DNA of 64,000 nt from Cytophagaceae bacterium (GCA_016722655.1 JADKIR010000004.1:248001-312000); one strand, 5' to 3'; positions 1-9,625 are shown, counted from the stretch's first letter. Translations and numbers: made by a program. Notes: a model not told the origin generated them from the sequence alone.

Positions 1-1459
1 TAGCAAAATAATTTGACATGGTTTGTGACACTTTAAAGTCATCGGCTGTCCAGGCATATTCTTTTACCAGATGAAGATTTCCCATACAGTACTCGATCTC
101 ACAAGCATGTGGAGCACCCAGAGCTTTTGGCCTGGCTGTATTTGCATCAGCTTTGACTGTCCCTCCAGCCAAGCCCGAAGCCAGTGTATTGTCAACCAAT
201 TCGGGGCGGAGTTTACTGTACAAATACCGATAAACAGGCTTGGAACCATTATTCTTGGCTAAATCAAACCATTTCCAGGTACTATAGGAAATAAACCTGT
301 CAGATGCCAGTTGGGTTGCCGACATAGCAACTTCTTCAGCACTGGCGTGAGGGTATAGTTTTAATACTTCTTCAAAATCCTGAGGATATTCCTTTTTTAC
401 TCTGGTTTCAAAATTTTCAGGAGTATTGGCCATTCCGTACATAAAAGCTCCACCGGGAATTTCGGCAGAGTTCCATCCTACCAAAAGTGGAATATCGGAA
501 TGTTGTTTTGAATTAAAGATTTCAGGAAGATATTTAGGTAAAAAATACCCATCCAATACCACCGGAAAACCAAATCTACCTGCTTCGTTATAAATTTCAT
601 ACAAATCTCTGGTAGAAAGGGCTCTTAATTCCTTTAATGAGGGAACCCCGGCTTTTTTTGCAAATTGGAGTCCTTCCTTTTCCGCGTCAGCAAGCGTAAC
701 CGGTGCCATTGTTGGGTTAATTCCGGCTCCACTCTCCCCTATTGCACCCGCTATCAATCCTTTTGTCAAAGGAGAAGCCATCTGATAACTTACTGATATA
801 GAACCGGCAGACTCACCGGCTATGGTCACTTTGTTGGGATCACCACCAAATTTAGCAATATTCTTTTGCACCCATTTTAAGGCAGCAAGCTGATCGAGGT
901 AACCATAATTACCCGACGCTTTATAAGAAGCCTCTGCACTTAGTTCAGGATGTGCAAAGTTGCCAAACACATTAAGCCTGTAATTACATGTTACAGCCAC
1001 AATCCCTTTTTTAGCCATACTCTCACCATCATATCTGGGTTCAGAAGCATCACCTGCAACATTTCCTCCTCCATAAAAATAAACTAAAACAGGAAGTCCT
1101 GAAGTATTTCTTTTAGCAGGAGTCCAAACATTTAGATACAAACAGTCCTCACTTACACCATCAGAACGACTATTCATATCTCCAAAAACTACAGTCTGCA
1201 TAGGCCTTGATCCAAATTTTTTGGTTTGCTTAACACCTACCCAATTTTCCAGCGGTTGTGGGGCTTTCCAACGTAGATTTCCAACCGGTGGTTTTGCAAA
1301 AGGAACTCCAAAATAGGTTTGAATACCTGATTTGGTGTCGTAGTTACCTTCGATAATTCCATTTGATATTCTGGTTTGGACAGAAAAAGCATTGTTTTGG
1401 GCATTGCTGAAATGGAATGCAAAAGCCAAAACCAATACGAATAATATTTTCTTTTTCAT
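1..1459 (-). CDS. Type-B carboxylesterase (partial, 3' end beyond window)
   Basis: The frame is open from an ATG at 1459 to the left edge (486 codons seen). It begins with a Sec signal peptide (hydrophobic stretch, cleavage after SNAQ near residue 21). The type-B carboxylesterase/lipase signature is clear: the nucleophile elbow GESAGS with the serine near residue 217, the oxyanion-hole strand YFYGGG near 127-132, and the SEDCLYLNVW motif near 103-112. The family hydrolyses carboxylic esters; the substrate cannot be told from sequence. The signal peptide places it in the periplasm or outside. It is divergent from the Nudix-type regulator at 1541, with a palindromic operator between the two starts, so it is probably that regulator's target. 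The C-terminal histidine of the triad may lie outside the window. Family call is firm, function broad. Confidence 0.93.
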   Translation of the reverse strand, partial: MKKKILFVLVLAFAFHFSNAQNNAFSVQTRISNGIIEGNYDTKSGIQTYFGVPFAKPPVGNLRWKAPQPLENWVGVKQTKKFGSRPMQTVVFGDMNSRSDGVSEDCLYLNVWTPAKRNTSGLPVLVYFYGGGNVAGDASEPRYDGESMAKKGIVAVTCNYRLNVFGNFAHPELSAEASYKASGNYGYLDQLAALKWVQKNIAKFGGDPNKVTIAGESAGSISVSYQMASPLTKGLIAGAIGESGAGINPTMAPVTLADAEKEGLQFAKKAGVPSLKELRALSTRDLYEIYNEAGRFGFPVVLDGYFLPKYLPEIFNSKQHSDIPLLVGWNSAEIPGGAFMYGMANTPENFETRVKKEYPQDFEEVLKLYPHASAEEVAMSATQLASDRFISYSTWKWFDLAKNNGSKPVYRYLYSKLRPELVDNTLASGLAGGTVKADANTARPKALGAPHACEIEYCMGNLHLVKEYAWTADDFKVSQTMSNYFA

Positions 1460-1471
1460 AAAAAAATGATT

Positions 1472-1496
1472 TTATTGTCTCTTAATGCGACAATAA
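1472..1496. promoter_or_regulatory. Inverted-repeat operator between esterase and Nudix regulator
   Basis: TTATTGTC, a 9-nt spacer, then GACAATAA: a perfect 8-bp inverted repeat lying 13 bp upstream of the esterase start and 45 bp upstream of the regulator start at 1541. Position and symmetry fit a dimeric repressor/activator site controlling both divergent genes; binding by the neighbouring Nudix regulator is inference. Confidence 0.6.
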
Positions 1497-1540
1497 TAAT
1501 TAGTATTTGCAATTATTCCTATTTAATTTTGAAAATATTT

Positions 1541-2233
1541 ATGGAAACAAACCCCTACTTAAAACATATCGCCTACGATTCAGTAATTTTTGGTTTTTCG
1601 GGCGAAAAACTCAAAATCCTGATTATGGAGTATCGGAACACTGGTTTATTTGCTTTACCAGGTGGTTTTGTGGGTCATTCTGAAAACCTCAACGATGCTG
1701 TAAAAAGGGGTTTGAAAGAACGAACTGGCCTTTCTGAAGTATTTTTGGAGCAATTTTACACCTTCGGAAATATTGAAAGATACCAACCTGAAGTGATGGA
1801 AAAAATTCTTGTCGCCAGCAATGAAGATCTTGAAAAATTTGCCTGGCTTTTGGACAGATATATTTCTGTTGCTTATTATGCATTAATTAATTTAAAAGAT
1901 GTAAATCCTCAACCTGACAGGCTATCGGATTCTTGTTCCTGGTATGATGTAGATAATCTGCCAATTCTAATTCTTGATCACTCAGAAATAGTAAAAAAAG
2001 CCATAAACACACTCAGATCAAACATCGACCATAAACTTAAGGGTGTAAACCTTCTGCCTTCAAAATTCACGATGAAAGAACTTCAAAAAGTGTACGAGTC
2101 TATATTAGGCGAAACTTTGCACAGAGGTACTTTTCAAAGGAAAATTTTAGCTTCCGGACTTCTCAAAAGACATGAAAAACAATATACCGGAGCTGCAAAC
2201 AAAGCCCCCTTTCTTTATAGTTTCGTCAACTGA
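1541..2233 (+). CDS. Nudix-domain transcriptional regulator (NrtR/AraR-like)
   Basis: This 230-residue protein has an N-terminal Nudix fold followed by a C-terminal winged-helix region (about 165-228: FTMKELQKVYESILG...RGTFQRKIL), the architecture of NrtR/AraR-type regulators. The Nudix box begins GFVGHSENLNDAVKRGLKER, but the catalytic REUxEE core reads RGLKER, so two of the metal-binding glutamates are gone and it should sense a ligand rather than hydrolyse one. An in-frame ATG exists at 1466, but using it would translate straight through the 25-bp operator and add a hydrophobic non-Nudix leader; METNPYLK at 1541 is the sensible start. Related Bacteroidota proteins control sugar-utilisation genes. 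The divergent esterase is the likely target here; the effector is unknown. Confidence 0.85.
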   Translation: METNPYLKHIAYDSVIFGFSGEKLKILIMEYRNTGLFALPGGFVGHSENLNDAVKRGLKERTGLSEVFLEQFYTFGNIERYQPEVMEKILVASNEDLEKFAWLLDRYISVAYYALINLKDVNPQPDRLSDSCSWYDVDNLPILILDHSEIVKKAINTLRSNIDHKLKGVNLLPSKFTMKELQKVYESILGETLHRGTFQRKILASGLLKRHEKQYTGAANKAPFLYSFVN

Positions 2234-2371
2234 TTGTCCTGTTTGATATATTAAATTAATTTAAGAACCAAAAGCCCATTACTTTTGTTAAATACTAATA
2301 TTCAGGATACTATAAAATTTTGATTTATTTTTTCCGGATATAAGAATAAAACATTATTAAAAAATAACAGA

Positions 2372-2470
2372 ATGGAGGCTTTCTTAATATTCCTGATTAT
2401 AGGGTATTTTTACTATGATGGATTCGCATTGATGAAAACTATCAAAGGAAAAAAAAGATTTCTAGATTAA
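2372..2470 (+). CDS. Possible 32-residue single-span membrane peptide
   Basis: A short frame, ATG at 2372 to TAA at 2470, encodes an acidic start (ME), a hydrophobic run FLIFLIIGYFYYDGF and a basic tail KTIKGKKRFLD. This is a plausible positive-inside small membrane protein. It sits in the 433-bp gap after the Nudix regulator. No family is recognised, and a chance ORF in AT-rich DNA remains possible. The rest of the gap (2234-2371 and 2471-2577) shows nothing else. Confidence 0.3.
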   Translation: MEAFLIFLIIGYFYYDGFALMKTIKGKKRFLD

Positions 2471-2577
2471 AATCGAAAATCATTTTATTTTAAAGTACTT
2501 TTTAAAAAAATTCAAATTTTTTTGGATTCTTAATTACTTAAACTCTAAAGGGTTAGACTCAGAAACTTCATCAAATT

Positions 2578-2613
2578 AAAAAAAAAACAGACGACCTTTG
2601 AAAAGATCGCCTG
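2578..2613 (-). terminator. Rho-independent terminator of the AspT/YidE-type gene
   Basis: On the minus strand an 11-bp stem (CAGGCGATCTT pairing with AAGGTCGTCTG, two G-U pairs) with a 4-nt loop is followed by a run of T. It lies about 50 nt after the stop of the minus-strand transporter gene. Confidence 0.8.
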
Positions 2614-2666
2614 CTCCTATATTTTATATTTTTATAAGGTTTTTCTTTTTGAAAAATAATCCTGAA

Positions 2667-4358
2667 TCAAAAGAACAACAGGATTAAAAGCTGAGCCATC
2701 AGAATCCTGGTTATCGTGACTAAAGGATATACCGATGCATAAGCCTGGGTAGGAATGTCAGAATTGAAATATGAATTACTAAATGAAAGAGCGGCGGGAT
2801 CGGTATAGGTACCGCTCATGAGACCTACGAGTTGCAAATAATTAATTTTCATAATTACCCGTCCCACAAAAAGCATTATAAGCAATGGCACTACGGTGAT
2901 TAAACTACCAAGCCCAATCCACATCCATCCATTATACTTAACAAAATTGGCATAAAAGTCATGTCCTGCATGAATACCTACGGTAGCAAAAAACAAGCAT
3001 ATTCCGAGGTCTTTCATGAAATAAATGGCTCCATGGTTTATGTAAGTATGAATAACCCCTACTCCACCATATCTACTAAGCAATAAAGCCACTATCAATG
3101 GTCCGGCAGCAAAACCTAATTTCACCGGCACAGGAAATGAAGGTACAAAAAGTGGAATAGAACCCACCAAAAGTCCTAAAATGAGGCCTCCAAAAAGTGA
3201 AAGAAAATCTGGCTCTAGCAATTTTTTTTCAGAATTACCTATCAATCTTTCGGCTTGTTGTATTGAGTATTTATTGCCTACAACATGGATTTTATCCCCA
3301 AAAAACAGCTCCAATGATGGTTTAGCGAGGAGTTCCAGTCCGGAACGGTAAATACGGGTAACTTTAAGGTCATAACGGTTAAACAGGTCCAGTTCTTCGA
3401 GTGATTTGTGAACAATGTCATTTTTGGTTACAATCAAAGTTTTTGACATGATGTCGTCTTCAGACTCAATAAGATTGTCAGATGACTCCCGACCAATAAA
3501 AGTTACAACTTTGTCTACAGTTTCCTTGTAACCTACAATTACAAGTACATCACGCTCCTGAATAACGGTATCCAAAGAAGGCGAAAAGACACCATGTGTA
3601 CCACTATGTTTTAATCTTGAAAAAATCACAGAATCTTCACCAAAAATTTCCAAAATATCTCCCAAACTTTTTCCAAATGCTTCTTTATTGGTGACTCTGC
3701 ATTTTTTATAGATCGGGAAAGCCATTTTTTGTCTGGCTTTAATCTCGAAATTTTCATTTTCTTTTTCAATATCAATTCTGAAAAGCTTTTTAGAAATGAT
3801 AATCACAGCAATAATACCAAACACTCCAAATGGATAAGCAATAGCATAGGCAATAGCAGGATCAGAGAATGTACGATCTGGAAAATGTTCCTGAAGTTCT
3901 TGCAACGCCGACTTAGCTGCACCTAGTCCCGGTGTATTAGTTACGGCACCCGACATAAGACCTACAGTATTCTCAATGGTCAAACCGCTATATTTAAAAA
4001 TCAAAAAAGCGATTACTCCACCCAAAATCACAGTACTTACGCTCAGAATGTTAAATTTTAGCCCTTCCTTCTTTAATGATGAAAAAAATGATGGACCCAC
4101 CTGAATACCGATACCATAAACAAACAATATCAGACCAAATTCCCTTAGAAACTTTAGTGTTTCGTCATTGAGACTATAACCAAAATGCCCCAACAATAAA
4201 CCCGAGAACATAACTGCAGAAATACCCAGGGAAACACCTTTGATTTTAATTCGACCTAGAAAAATACCTAATGATATTGCGAAAAGCACCACAAAAATTG
4301 ACTGGGTCAAGTCTGGTGTGTGAGTGGGCAACAATAGATTTTGTAAACTTTTGAACAT
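2667..4358 (-). CDS. AspT/YidE/YbjL-family transporter with two RCK_C domains
   Basis: At 563 residues the protein has the duplicated architecture of the aspartate:alanine exchanger family. It has about five N-terminal membrane spans (1-190), two cytoplasmic TrkA-C/RCK_C regulatory domains (about 205-290 and 300-375), and a second membrane half (about 385-563). The repeated half signature is visible as SGAVTNTPGLGA near 136-147 and SGTYTDPAALSF near 525. Family members are inner-membrane secondary carriers. AspT exchanges aspartate and alanine, but the YidE/YbjL branch has no settled substrate and none is claimed here. It is transcribed alone, with a candidate -7 box at 4382-4389 and its own terminator. 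Confidence 0.9.
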   Translation of the reverse strand: MFKSLQNLLLPTHTPDLTQSIFVVLFAISLGIFLGRIKIKGVSLGISAVMFSGLLLGHFGYSLNDETLKFLREFGLILFVYGIGIQVGPSFFSSLKKEGLKFNILSVSTVILGGVIAFLIFKYSGLTIENTVGLMSGAVTNTPGLGAAKSALQELQEHFPDRTFSDPAIAYAIAYPFGVFGIIAVIIISKKLFRIDIEKENENFEIKARQKMAFPIYKKCRVTNKEAFGKSLGDILEIFGEDSVIFSRLKHSGTHGVFSPSLDTVIQERDVLVIVGYKETVDKVVTFIGRESSDNLIESEDDIMSKTLIVTKNDIVHKSLEELDLFNRYDLKVTRIYRSGLELLAKPSLELFFGDKIHVVGNKYSIQQAERLIGNSEKKLLEPDFLSLFGGLILGLLVGSIPLFVPSFPVPVKLGFAAGPLIVALLLSRYGGVGVIHTYINHGAIYFMKDLGICLFFATVGIHAGHDFYANFVKYNGWMWIGLGSLITVVPLLIMLFVGRVIMKINYLQLVGLMSGTYTDPAALSFSNSYFNSDIPTQAYASVYPLVTITRILMAQLLILLFF

Positions 4359-4381
4359 GCCTGATTGGAAATATTGATAAA

Positions 4382-4389
4382 CAAAAGTA
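4382..4389 (-). promoter_or_regulatory. Candidate -7 box for the AspT/YidE-type gene
   Basis: Read on the minus strand this is TACTTTTG, an exact match to the Bacteroidota -7 consensus TAnnTTTG. It would give a 5' leader of about 20 nt before the ATG at 4358. The -33 element is weak. Confidence 0.45.
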
Positions 4390-4913
4390 CTCAGCTTTGA
4401 TAAGCACAGTAAAGGTATTTTAATATTTTTTACTAAAAAATAAGATAAGTATATTAATAAAGTAGATAAGTGCTAAAAAAATACCAATAAAGTATAAATG
4501 ATAAGCAAATCAATCTAAATCTTATAATTATATTGAAAGACCGTGCTTTTTTAATAAAAAACAGAATTTTATACGCAATTTAGAACATTTAACAAAATAC
4601 TAAAATTGAAATAATGGTTTTAACCTTCCTGTAATTTTAAAGTAATACCCTCTTATAAAATATTATAAAGCATAAATCGAAATATCTTTTAGAAGAAATT
4701 AACCGGATCTTTTCTTCCATTTTTAAAATTTGTTTAAAAAAATAATCTATTTTTTTTCTTTTTATCCTCTAGATTTTTTCCAAAACCTGCCCATCGCCCT
4801 TCTCTATCTACGATTTAGTTAATTAATTTTAAATTTCTAAATTATTATGCAACCCTTTTAAAAATCATTTCATCTATAATTCAAAAAACCACTCATCACA
4901 AAATCACAACCAC
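4390..4913. other. AT-rich intergenic region, no gene seen
   Basis: About 520 bp between divergent promoters. Stops are frequent in all frames, and no convincing ORF, structured RNA or repeat was found. The size is unusual for this window, but no signal explains it. Confidence 0.5.
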
Positions 4914-4958
4914 TTATGTATTACTCATTACCTTGTATTACATAATACTATACGTTTG
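4914..4958 (+). promoter_or_regulatory. Promoter/operator region of the TonB-like receptor gene
   Basis: TACGTTTG at 4951-4958 matches TAnnTTTG exactly and would start transcription about 30 nt before the ATG at 4995. Just upstream an inverted repeat TTATGTA (4914-4920) / TACATAA (4939-4945) brackets two GTATTAC direct repeats, a possible regulator site over the -33 region. Confidence 0.45.
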
Positions 4959-4994
4959 CAGAAGAATTACAAATTAGAAAAAGCTATTACAAAA

Positions 4995-7463
4995 ATGAAA
5001 AAGTTATTACTTACCCTTATTGGGGTATTGAGTGGAATTATTGTGTTCGCTCAAAAAAGCGGGGAAGTGTCGGGAACGGTTCTTGACGAAAAATCTTCGG
5101 CACTTCCTTTTACTACAGTTATGCTCCTTAAAGCTTCAGACAGCACTCTCGCCAAAGCCGTTGTGAGCGATTCTGAAGGGGCATTTAAGATTGAGAATGC
5201 AGTTTTCAACCATTATTTTCTAAAAATCTCCATGGTAGGCTATGAAGATTTTTATAGTCCCAAATTTTATCTAAATGAACAAAATGGCTCTTTCAAATTA
5301 GAACCTATTAAAATGGCGGTTCAGACAAATGCTCTGAAAGAGTTATCGGTAACTGCAAAAAAGCCCTTTATCGAACAGCAGATTGACAAAACCGTTTTAA
5401 ATGTTGAAAACAGCATTGTGGCAAGTGGAAGTACAGCACTTGAAGTCCTTGAAAAAGCACCGGGAGTGGTTGTCGATCAACAAAACGAGAGCATCAAACT
5501 CAAAAACAAGTCGGGGGTGATGTTTATGATTGATGGCAAAAAAAATTACCTTTCAGAAGCCGACCTGGTTCAATATCTGAAAAATATGAGCAGTGACCAA
5601 ATTGCCTCGATTGAAATCATTACCAACCCTTCTTCAAAATATGATGCTTCCGGAAACTCGGGAATTATCAATATTAAGCTTAAGAAAAACCAGAATTATG
5701 GAACAAACGGCAGCTTTTCTTCCACACTTGGTACCGCTTTTGTGCCTAATTCAACCGGTGACTTAAATCGTGGTTCGGTAAATCTGAACCTCAACTATAG
5801 AAACAAAAAGTGGAATTTATTTGGGTCAACTAGCGGAAACAGAGGCTCATGGTACAATGAAAACCGTCTGCACAGAAACGTTTATTATGAAAACACAAAA
5901 AGCGTTTTTGATCAATTTAGTCAAAGAAATGGCCATGGCTTGGGCAACTCAACAAAAATCGGTGCTGATTATTTCCTAAACAAAAAAACCACGATTGGAG
6001 TGATGTCCGACATTAATCTTTGGGATGGTGAAATGGTGGGTACAGGCAACACAACCATAGCCAGTACAACAGGTGCGGAGACCATCAACAGCTCTTTGAA
6101 GCAGATTATTGGAATGGAGATGGGTAGAACAAATATTAATTCAAACTTTAATATTAAACATAACATTAATGAAAAAGGACAAGAATTAACTTTTGACATT
6201 GATTATTCAAATTTTAGAAATACTGATAATCAAAACTTTAACACATCATATTTTGATCAAAAAGGAAATACTACCAGCACATTGTTTCAACAAAGCCATA
6301 CTCCAAAATATATCAATATTGTGGCTGCCAAGATTGATTATGTATTACCTTTAAAAAATCAGACTAAATTGGAGATGGGAGCCAAAACCGGATATGTTAA
6401 AACTGACAACGATTTTGGTTTTGAGTACTTGCAAGATGCACAATGGATCAACGATGCCGGCAAAAGCAATCATTTTATATATGAAGAAAACATTAACGCC
6501 GCTTACGTAAATCTGGGTAAAAACTGGAAAAAATGGGGTGTTCAAGGTGGATTAAGAGCAGAGCATACACATTCTGTGGGTAATTCTCTAACTATGAACA
6601 AAGTAGTACCAAGAGATTACTTATCGCTTTTCCCTACGATGTTTATCAATCAAAACATCAACAAAAACAATAGTATGAGATACTCATATAGCCGTCGCAT
6701 TGACAGACCTAACTATGAGCAACTTAATCCGTTTTTATTCTTCCTTGATCCTTATACCTACGAAGAAGGAAATCCGTTTTTACAGCCACAGTTTACCGAC
6801 AATTTTGAGCTAAACTATACTTACAAAGACTCATATTCTGTGGGATTAGGATATTCAAAAACCCGTGACATGATGACACAAATTACAGAGCAAAATGACA
6901 CAACCAGAGTGACTTATGCCATTCAGCGGAATTTGCAACAATTTGAAAATTATTCAATGAACCTTTCGTTTCCGGTTACAGTCCGAAAATGGTGGATTAT
7001 GCAAAATAATTTTAGCTTATATTACGGTAAATTCCTGGATGAAAATCTCTTGGGTGGTAGATTAGACGCCGGGCAGTTAGCTTATAATTTTTATACTTCC
7101 TCTACTTTTACTTTGCCTAAAAACTGGTCGGCTGAGTTTAATATGTGGTATAACAGCCCAAGTCTGGGTGGAATTTTTACGGGTACCAAACCGCAATATG
7201 CTATTAATGGAGGTATTCAGAAGTCTATTTTCAACAAAAAAGGCCGAATAAAACTAAGTGGTAATGATCTCTTTTTGACTTCATTCTGGAATGGAGCCGT
7301 AAAATATCAAAACATGGATTTTACAATCAAAAACCGTTGGACCAGCCGCAGAGTATCACTTACATTTTCTTATAATTTCGGAAATCAAAATGTAAAAAAT
7401 GCACGAAACAGAAAAACTGCCAATGATGACCTGAAAAACAGAGCTGGTGGCAATCAAGGATAA
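4995..7463 (+). CDS. Outer-membrane beta-barrel receptor, CarboxypepD_reg + TonB-plug type (OMP_b-brl_3)
   Basis: This 822-residue outer-membrane protein starts with the signal peptide MKKLLLTLIGVLSGIIVFAQ. A carboxypeptidase regulatory-like beta-sandwich follows at about 24-105 (GEVSGTVLDEKSSALPFTTV), then a TonB-type plug (about 125-225) containing the GVMFMIDGKKNYLS and SSKYDASGNSGIINIKLKK motifs, then a C-terminal beta-barrel rich in aromatic strands. It resembles Bacteroidota outer-membrane beta-barrel family proteins rather than classical SusC. The frame extends back to a TTG at 4956, but that lies inside the -7 promoter box, so the ATG at 4995 is chosen. No SusD partner is adjacent, and the ligand is unknown. 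A strong terminator follows. Confidence 0.9.
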   Translation: MKKLLLTLIGVLSGIIVFAQKSGEVSGTVLDEKSSALPFTTVMLLKASDSTLAKAVVSDSEGAFKIENAVFNHYFLKISMVGYEDFYSPKFYLNEQNGSFKLEPIKMAVQTNALKELSVTAKKPFIEQQIDKTVLNVENSIVASGSTALEVLEKAPGVVVDQQNESIKLKNKSGVMFMIDGKKNYLSEADLVQYLKNMSSDQIASIEIITNPSSKYDASGNSGIINIKLKKNQNYGTNGSFSSTLGTAFVPNSTGDLNRGSVNLNLNYRNKKWNLFGSTSGNRGSWYNENRLHRNVYYENTKSVFDQFSQRNGHGLGNSTKIGADYFLNKKTTIGVMSDINLWDGEMVGTGNTTIASTTGAETINSSLKQIIGMEMGRTNINSNFNIKHNINEKGQELTFDIDYSNFRNTDNQNFNTSYFDQKGNTTSTLFQQSHTPKYINIVAAKIDYVLPLKNQTKLEMGAKTGYVKTDNDFGFEYLQDAQWINDAGKSNHFIYEENINAAYVNLGKNWKKWGVQGGLRAEHTHSVGNSLTMNKVVPRDYLSLFPTMFINQNINKNNSMRYSYSRRIDRPNYEQLNPFLFFLDPYTYEEGNPFLQPQFTDNFELNYTYKDSYSVGLGYSKTRDMMTQITEQNDTTRVTYAIQRNLQQFENYSMNLSFPVTVRKWWIMQNNFSLYYGKFLDENLLGGRLDAGQLAYNFYTSSTFTLPKNWSAEFNMWYNSPSLGGIFTGTKPQYAINGGIQKSIFNKKGRIKLSGNDLFLTSFWNGAVKYQNMDFTIKNRWTSRRVSLTFSYNFGNQNVKNARNRKTANDDLKNRAGGNQG

Positions 7464-7486
7464 AGTTTGGTAAAAAAATAGATTTT

Positions 7487-7523
7487 ATAAAACCCCAAAA
7501 ATTTTGGGGTTTTATTTTTTTTT
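7487..7523 (+). terminator. Strong rho-independent terminator after the receptor gene
   Basis: ATAAAACCCC pairs perfectly with GGGGTTTTAT across an AAAAATTTT centre and is followed by a run of nine T. The rest of the gap to 7776 is AT-rich with no ORF. Confidence 0.9.
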
Positions 7524-7776
7524 GTGCTTAACAGGTACTTTTTGATACTATTTTGACACATACTTCTATATAATATACAATATTTGCCAAATCCTAAAAT
7601 CTGTCCTAAAATTATTTGTCATAGTAAATATTTGATTGACAATTCTTTGTTACTTTTAAGACCACATTTAAATAAATAATACAATACAATTCATTAATAA
7701 TTAGAATTTAATTCCCGGAATAAATTGTAATAATTGGTTTCGATTTTATTATTCTGACATTCTTACTATTTCCCAA

Positions 7777-8436
7777 ATGAAAACCCTGTTCTCCATTACT
7801 TTCTATTTTGTTTTGACATTGTATATCATTCTGGTTTTTTTTGATATCCCCAATCGCCAACTTTTCACTACTATGTCTTTGATACCGATTTTGTCACTAT
7901 GGTTTTTTGCAGAAGGTGAGTATCCAAAAAACGTGAAATTCTGGATGACTTTGGTTTTCACTTTTATGTTTATTGGATTTTCTACCGGCCAATTAATTAC
8001 CAGAGAGGAAGACTTCATAGCAAAAAATACAATTTTCGATATTGCCGAATTTCTATTTTTAATGCCGGTTATTTTTCATTTGGGATTAAATCAACAAAAA
8101 AATATCACCCATGAAGTATTGAAGTTTGTGATTGTGGCTGCAATAAGTTTGCTGTTTATTTTACTTTTTTTCGAACTTTTTAGTTTTCCGGAACAAATCG
8201 TCGTTTTTATAAGGATCTTACAACTAGGGTTGTTTTTTGGTTGGACCTGGCGAAACCCAAAAATTCATTCTAATGTAAATCTAAGTTTATTTGTACTAGT
8301 ATTTGCTAACATCCTTTTTGTATTGCTATATGCCCGTATTCTAAATTTCAACGAGGAATTGTTTGTAACTCCAACGTTTTTTATTTCAAAATATTTATTA
8401 GTTTCAGGACTAATCAATTCATTCCAAAGAATTTAG
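7777..8436 (+). CDS. Polytopic inner-membrane protein of unknown function
   Basis: A 219-residue protein with about seven hydrophobic spans and short loops, very rich in Phe and Leu (MKTLFSITFYFVLTLYIILV at the start). Length and topology recall YhhN/lysoplasmalogenase-like membrane proteins, but I see no decisive motif and do not claim that function. It is an isolated gene, and its strong terminator-bounded upstream gap suggests its own promoter. It is separated by 259 bp from the OxyR-like gene. Confidence 0.75.
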   Translation: MKTLFSITFYFVLTLYIILVFFDIPNRQLFTTMSLIPILSLWFFAEGEYPKNVKFWMTLVFTFMFIGFSTGQLITREEDFIAKNTIFDIAEFLFLMPVIFHLGLNQQKNITHEVLKFVIVAAISLLFILLFFELFSFPEQIVVFIRILQLGLFFGWTWRNPKIHSNVNLSLFVLVFANILFVLLYARILNFNEELFVTPTFFISKYLLVSGLINSFQRI

Positions 8437-8695
8437 TTAAATAATATTTTTAGAAAACTCAAAAATATTTCCCAAAAACTTCTACAATGCACCCGGAAAC
8501 CAAAGAGAATCCTAAGTCGATGGGTCCAATTTTAATGGTTTTCAAATAGCCGAAACTTAAATCATTTCAGATAATATTTAAAGGCAAATAGCACACATTT
8601 TCAATTAAATATCACAGGCTTTTTTCAAAATAAAATAGCGACAGAATTCCCATTGGCTTTTTTGGATTAAATTTAGCGGCAAATAGTAATCAGAC

Positions 8696-9625
8696 ATGAA
8701 TTTACAACAAATAGAATACATCCTGGCAGTAGATAAGCACCGGCACTTTGCCAGAGCTGCCGAAGCCTCATTTGTAACTCAACCCACATTGAGTATGATG
8801 ATCCAAAAACTGGAGGATGAGCTGGATGTGAAGATATTTGACCGTTCCAGGCAACCTGTAGTTCCAACCGAAATAGGCGAAAAAATTCTTGCAAAAGCCC
8901 GAAAAGTAATTTATGAATTAGAAGAATTTAAAAATATTGTAAAAACAGAAAAAGGGATAATCAGCGGAGAAATAAGGTTAGGAGTGATTCCAACAATTGC
9001 TCCGTATCTTTTACCTATGTTTTTACAAAGTTTTAGTAAAAAATATGAAAACTTAAAACTGATTATTTCAGAAAATGTTACAGATACCATACTAGCCAAA
9101 CTCAAAACCGGGGAGATAGACGCAGGAATAATGGTGATGCCTGATGATGGAGAAAATTACCATGAGTACGAATTGTATTATGAGCCATTTGTGGTGTATT
9201 CGACCCGACCTTTTAACAAGGAATATCTTTTGGCTGAAGACATCGATACCGAAGAGCTTTTGTTGCTGGAAGAAGGCCATTGTTTCAGAACTCAGATCCT
9301 GAAATTTTGCGAGCTCACCAAACAAAAAAATACCAGAATTGAATACAGCTCAGGTAGCCTTGAAACACTCAAAAACCTCACAGACAAGCAATTGGGAATA
9401 ACCATATTGCCCGAAATGGCTACCCTTGACTTTGGACCCAACGAAAGAAAAAAACTTAAATATTTTGCCGAACCCCAACCTTACCGAAAGGTAAGTATTA
9501 TTACTCATCGTGATTTTCTGAAAAGACGGCTAATTAGTCTTTTACAGGAAGGAATTCTGGAGCAGGTTCCTGAAAAATTTAAAAAACAAAGTGGCCAGGA
9601 GATTTCCTTTTCCCGAAAAACTTAA
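8696..9625 (+). CDS. oxyR: OxyR-type LysR-family peroxide-sensing regulator
   Basis: A 309-residue LysR-type protein. The N-terminal helix-turn-helix (about 1-60, MNLQQIEYILAVDKHRHFAR...PTLSMMIQKLE) is followed by an effector domain carrying EEGHCFRTQILKFC, with Cys196 and Cys205. These match in context and nine-residue spacing the redox pair Cys199/Cys208 of E. coli OxyR, so hydrogen-peroxide sensing by disulfide formation is well supported. No catalase or peroxiredoxin gene lies nearby, so it acts in trans. The N-terminal start MNLQQIEY is the standard one for the family. Confidence 0.9.
   Translation: MNLQQIEYILAVDKHRHFARAAEASFVTQPTLSMMIQKLEDELDVKIFDRSRQPVVPTEIGEKILAKARKVIYELEEFKNIVKTEKGIISGEIRLGVIPTIAPYLLPMFLQSFSKKYENLKLIISENVTDTILAKLKTGEIDAGIMVMPDDGENYHEYELYYEPFVVYSTRPFNKEYLLAEDIDTEELLLLEEGHCFRTQILKFCELTKQKNTRIEYSSGSLETLKNLTDKQLGITILPEMATLDFGPNERKKLKYFAEPQPYRKVSIITHRDFLKRRLISLLQEGILEQVPEKFKKQSGQEISFSRKT

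Noticed and set aside
1466..1540. Upstream ATG of the Nudix regulator
   Set aside because: It would translate the 25-bp operator and adds a non-family leader.
4956..4994. TTG start for the receptor gene
   Set aside because: It lies inside the -7 box TACGTTTG; ATG 4995 begins a signal peptide.
8487..8549. 20-codon ORF before oxyR
   Set aside because: Too short, no composition or motif support beyond chance.
8588..8686. Three ATAG words as OxyR sites
   Set aside because: Spaced about 48 bp, not the 10-bp spacing known for OxyR; likely chance in AT-rich DNA.
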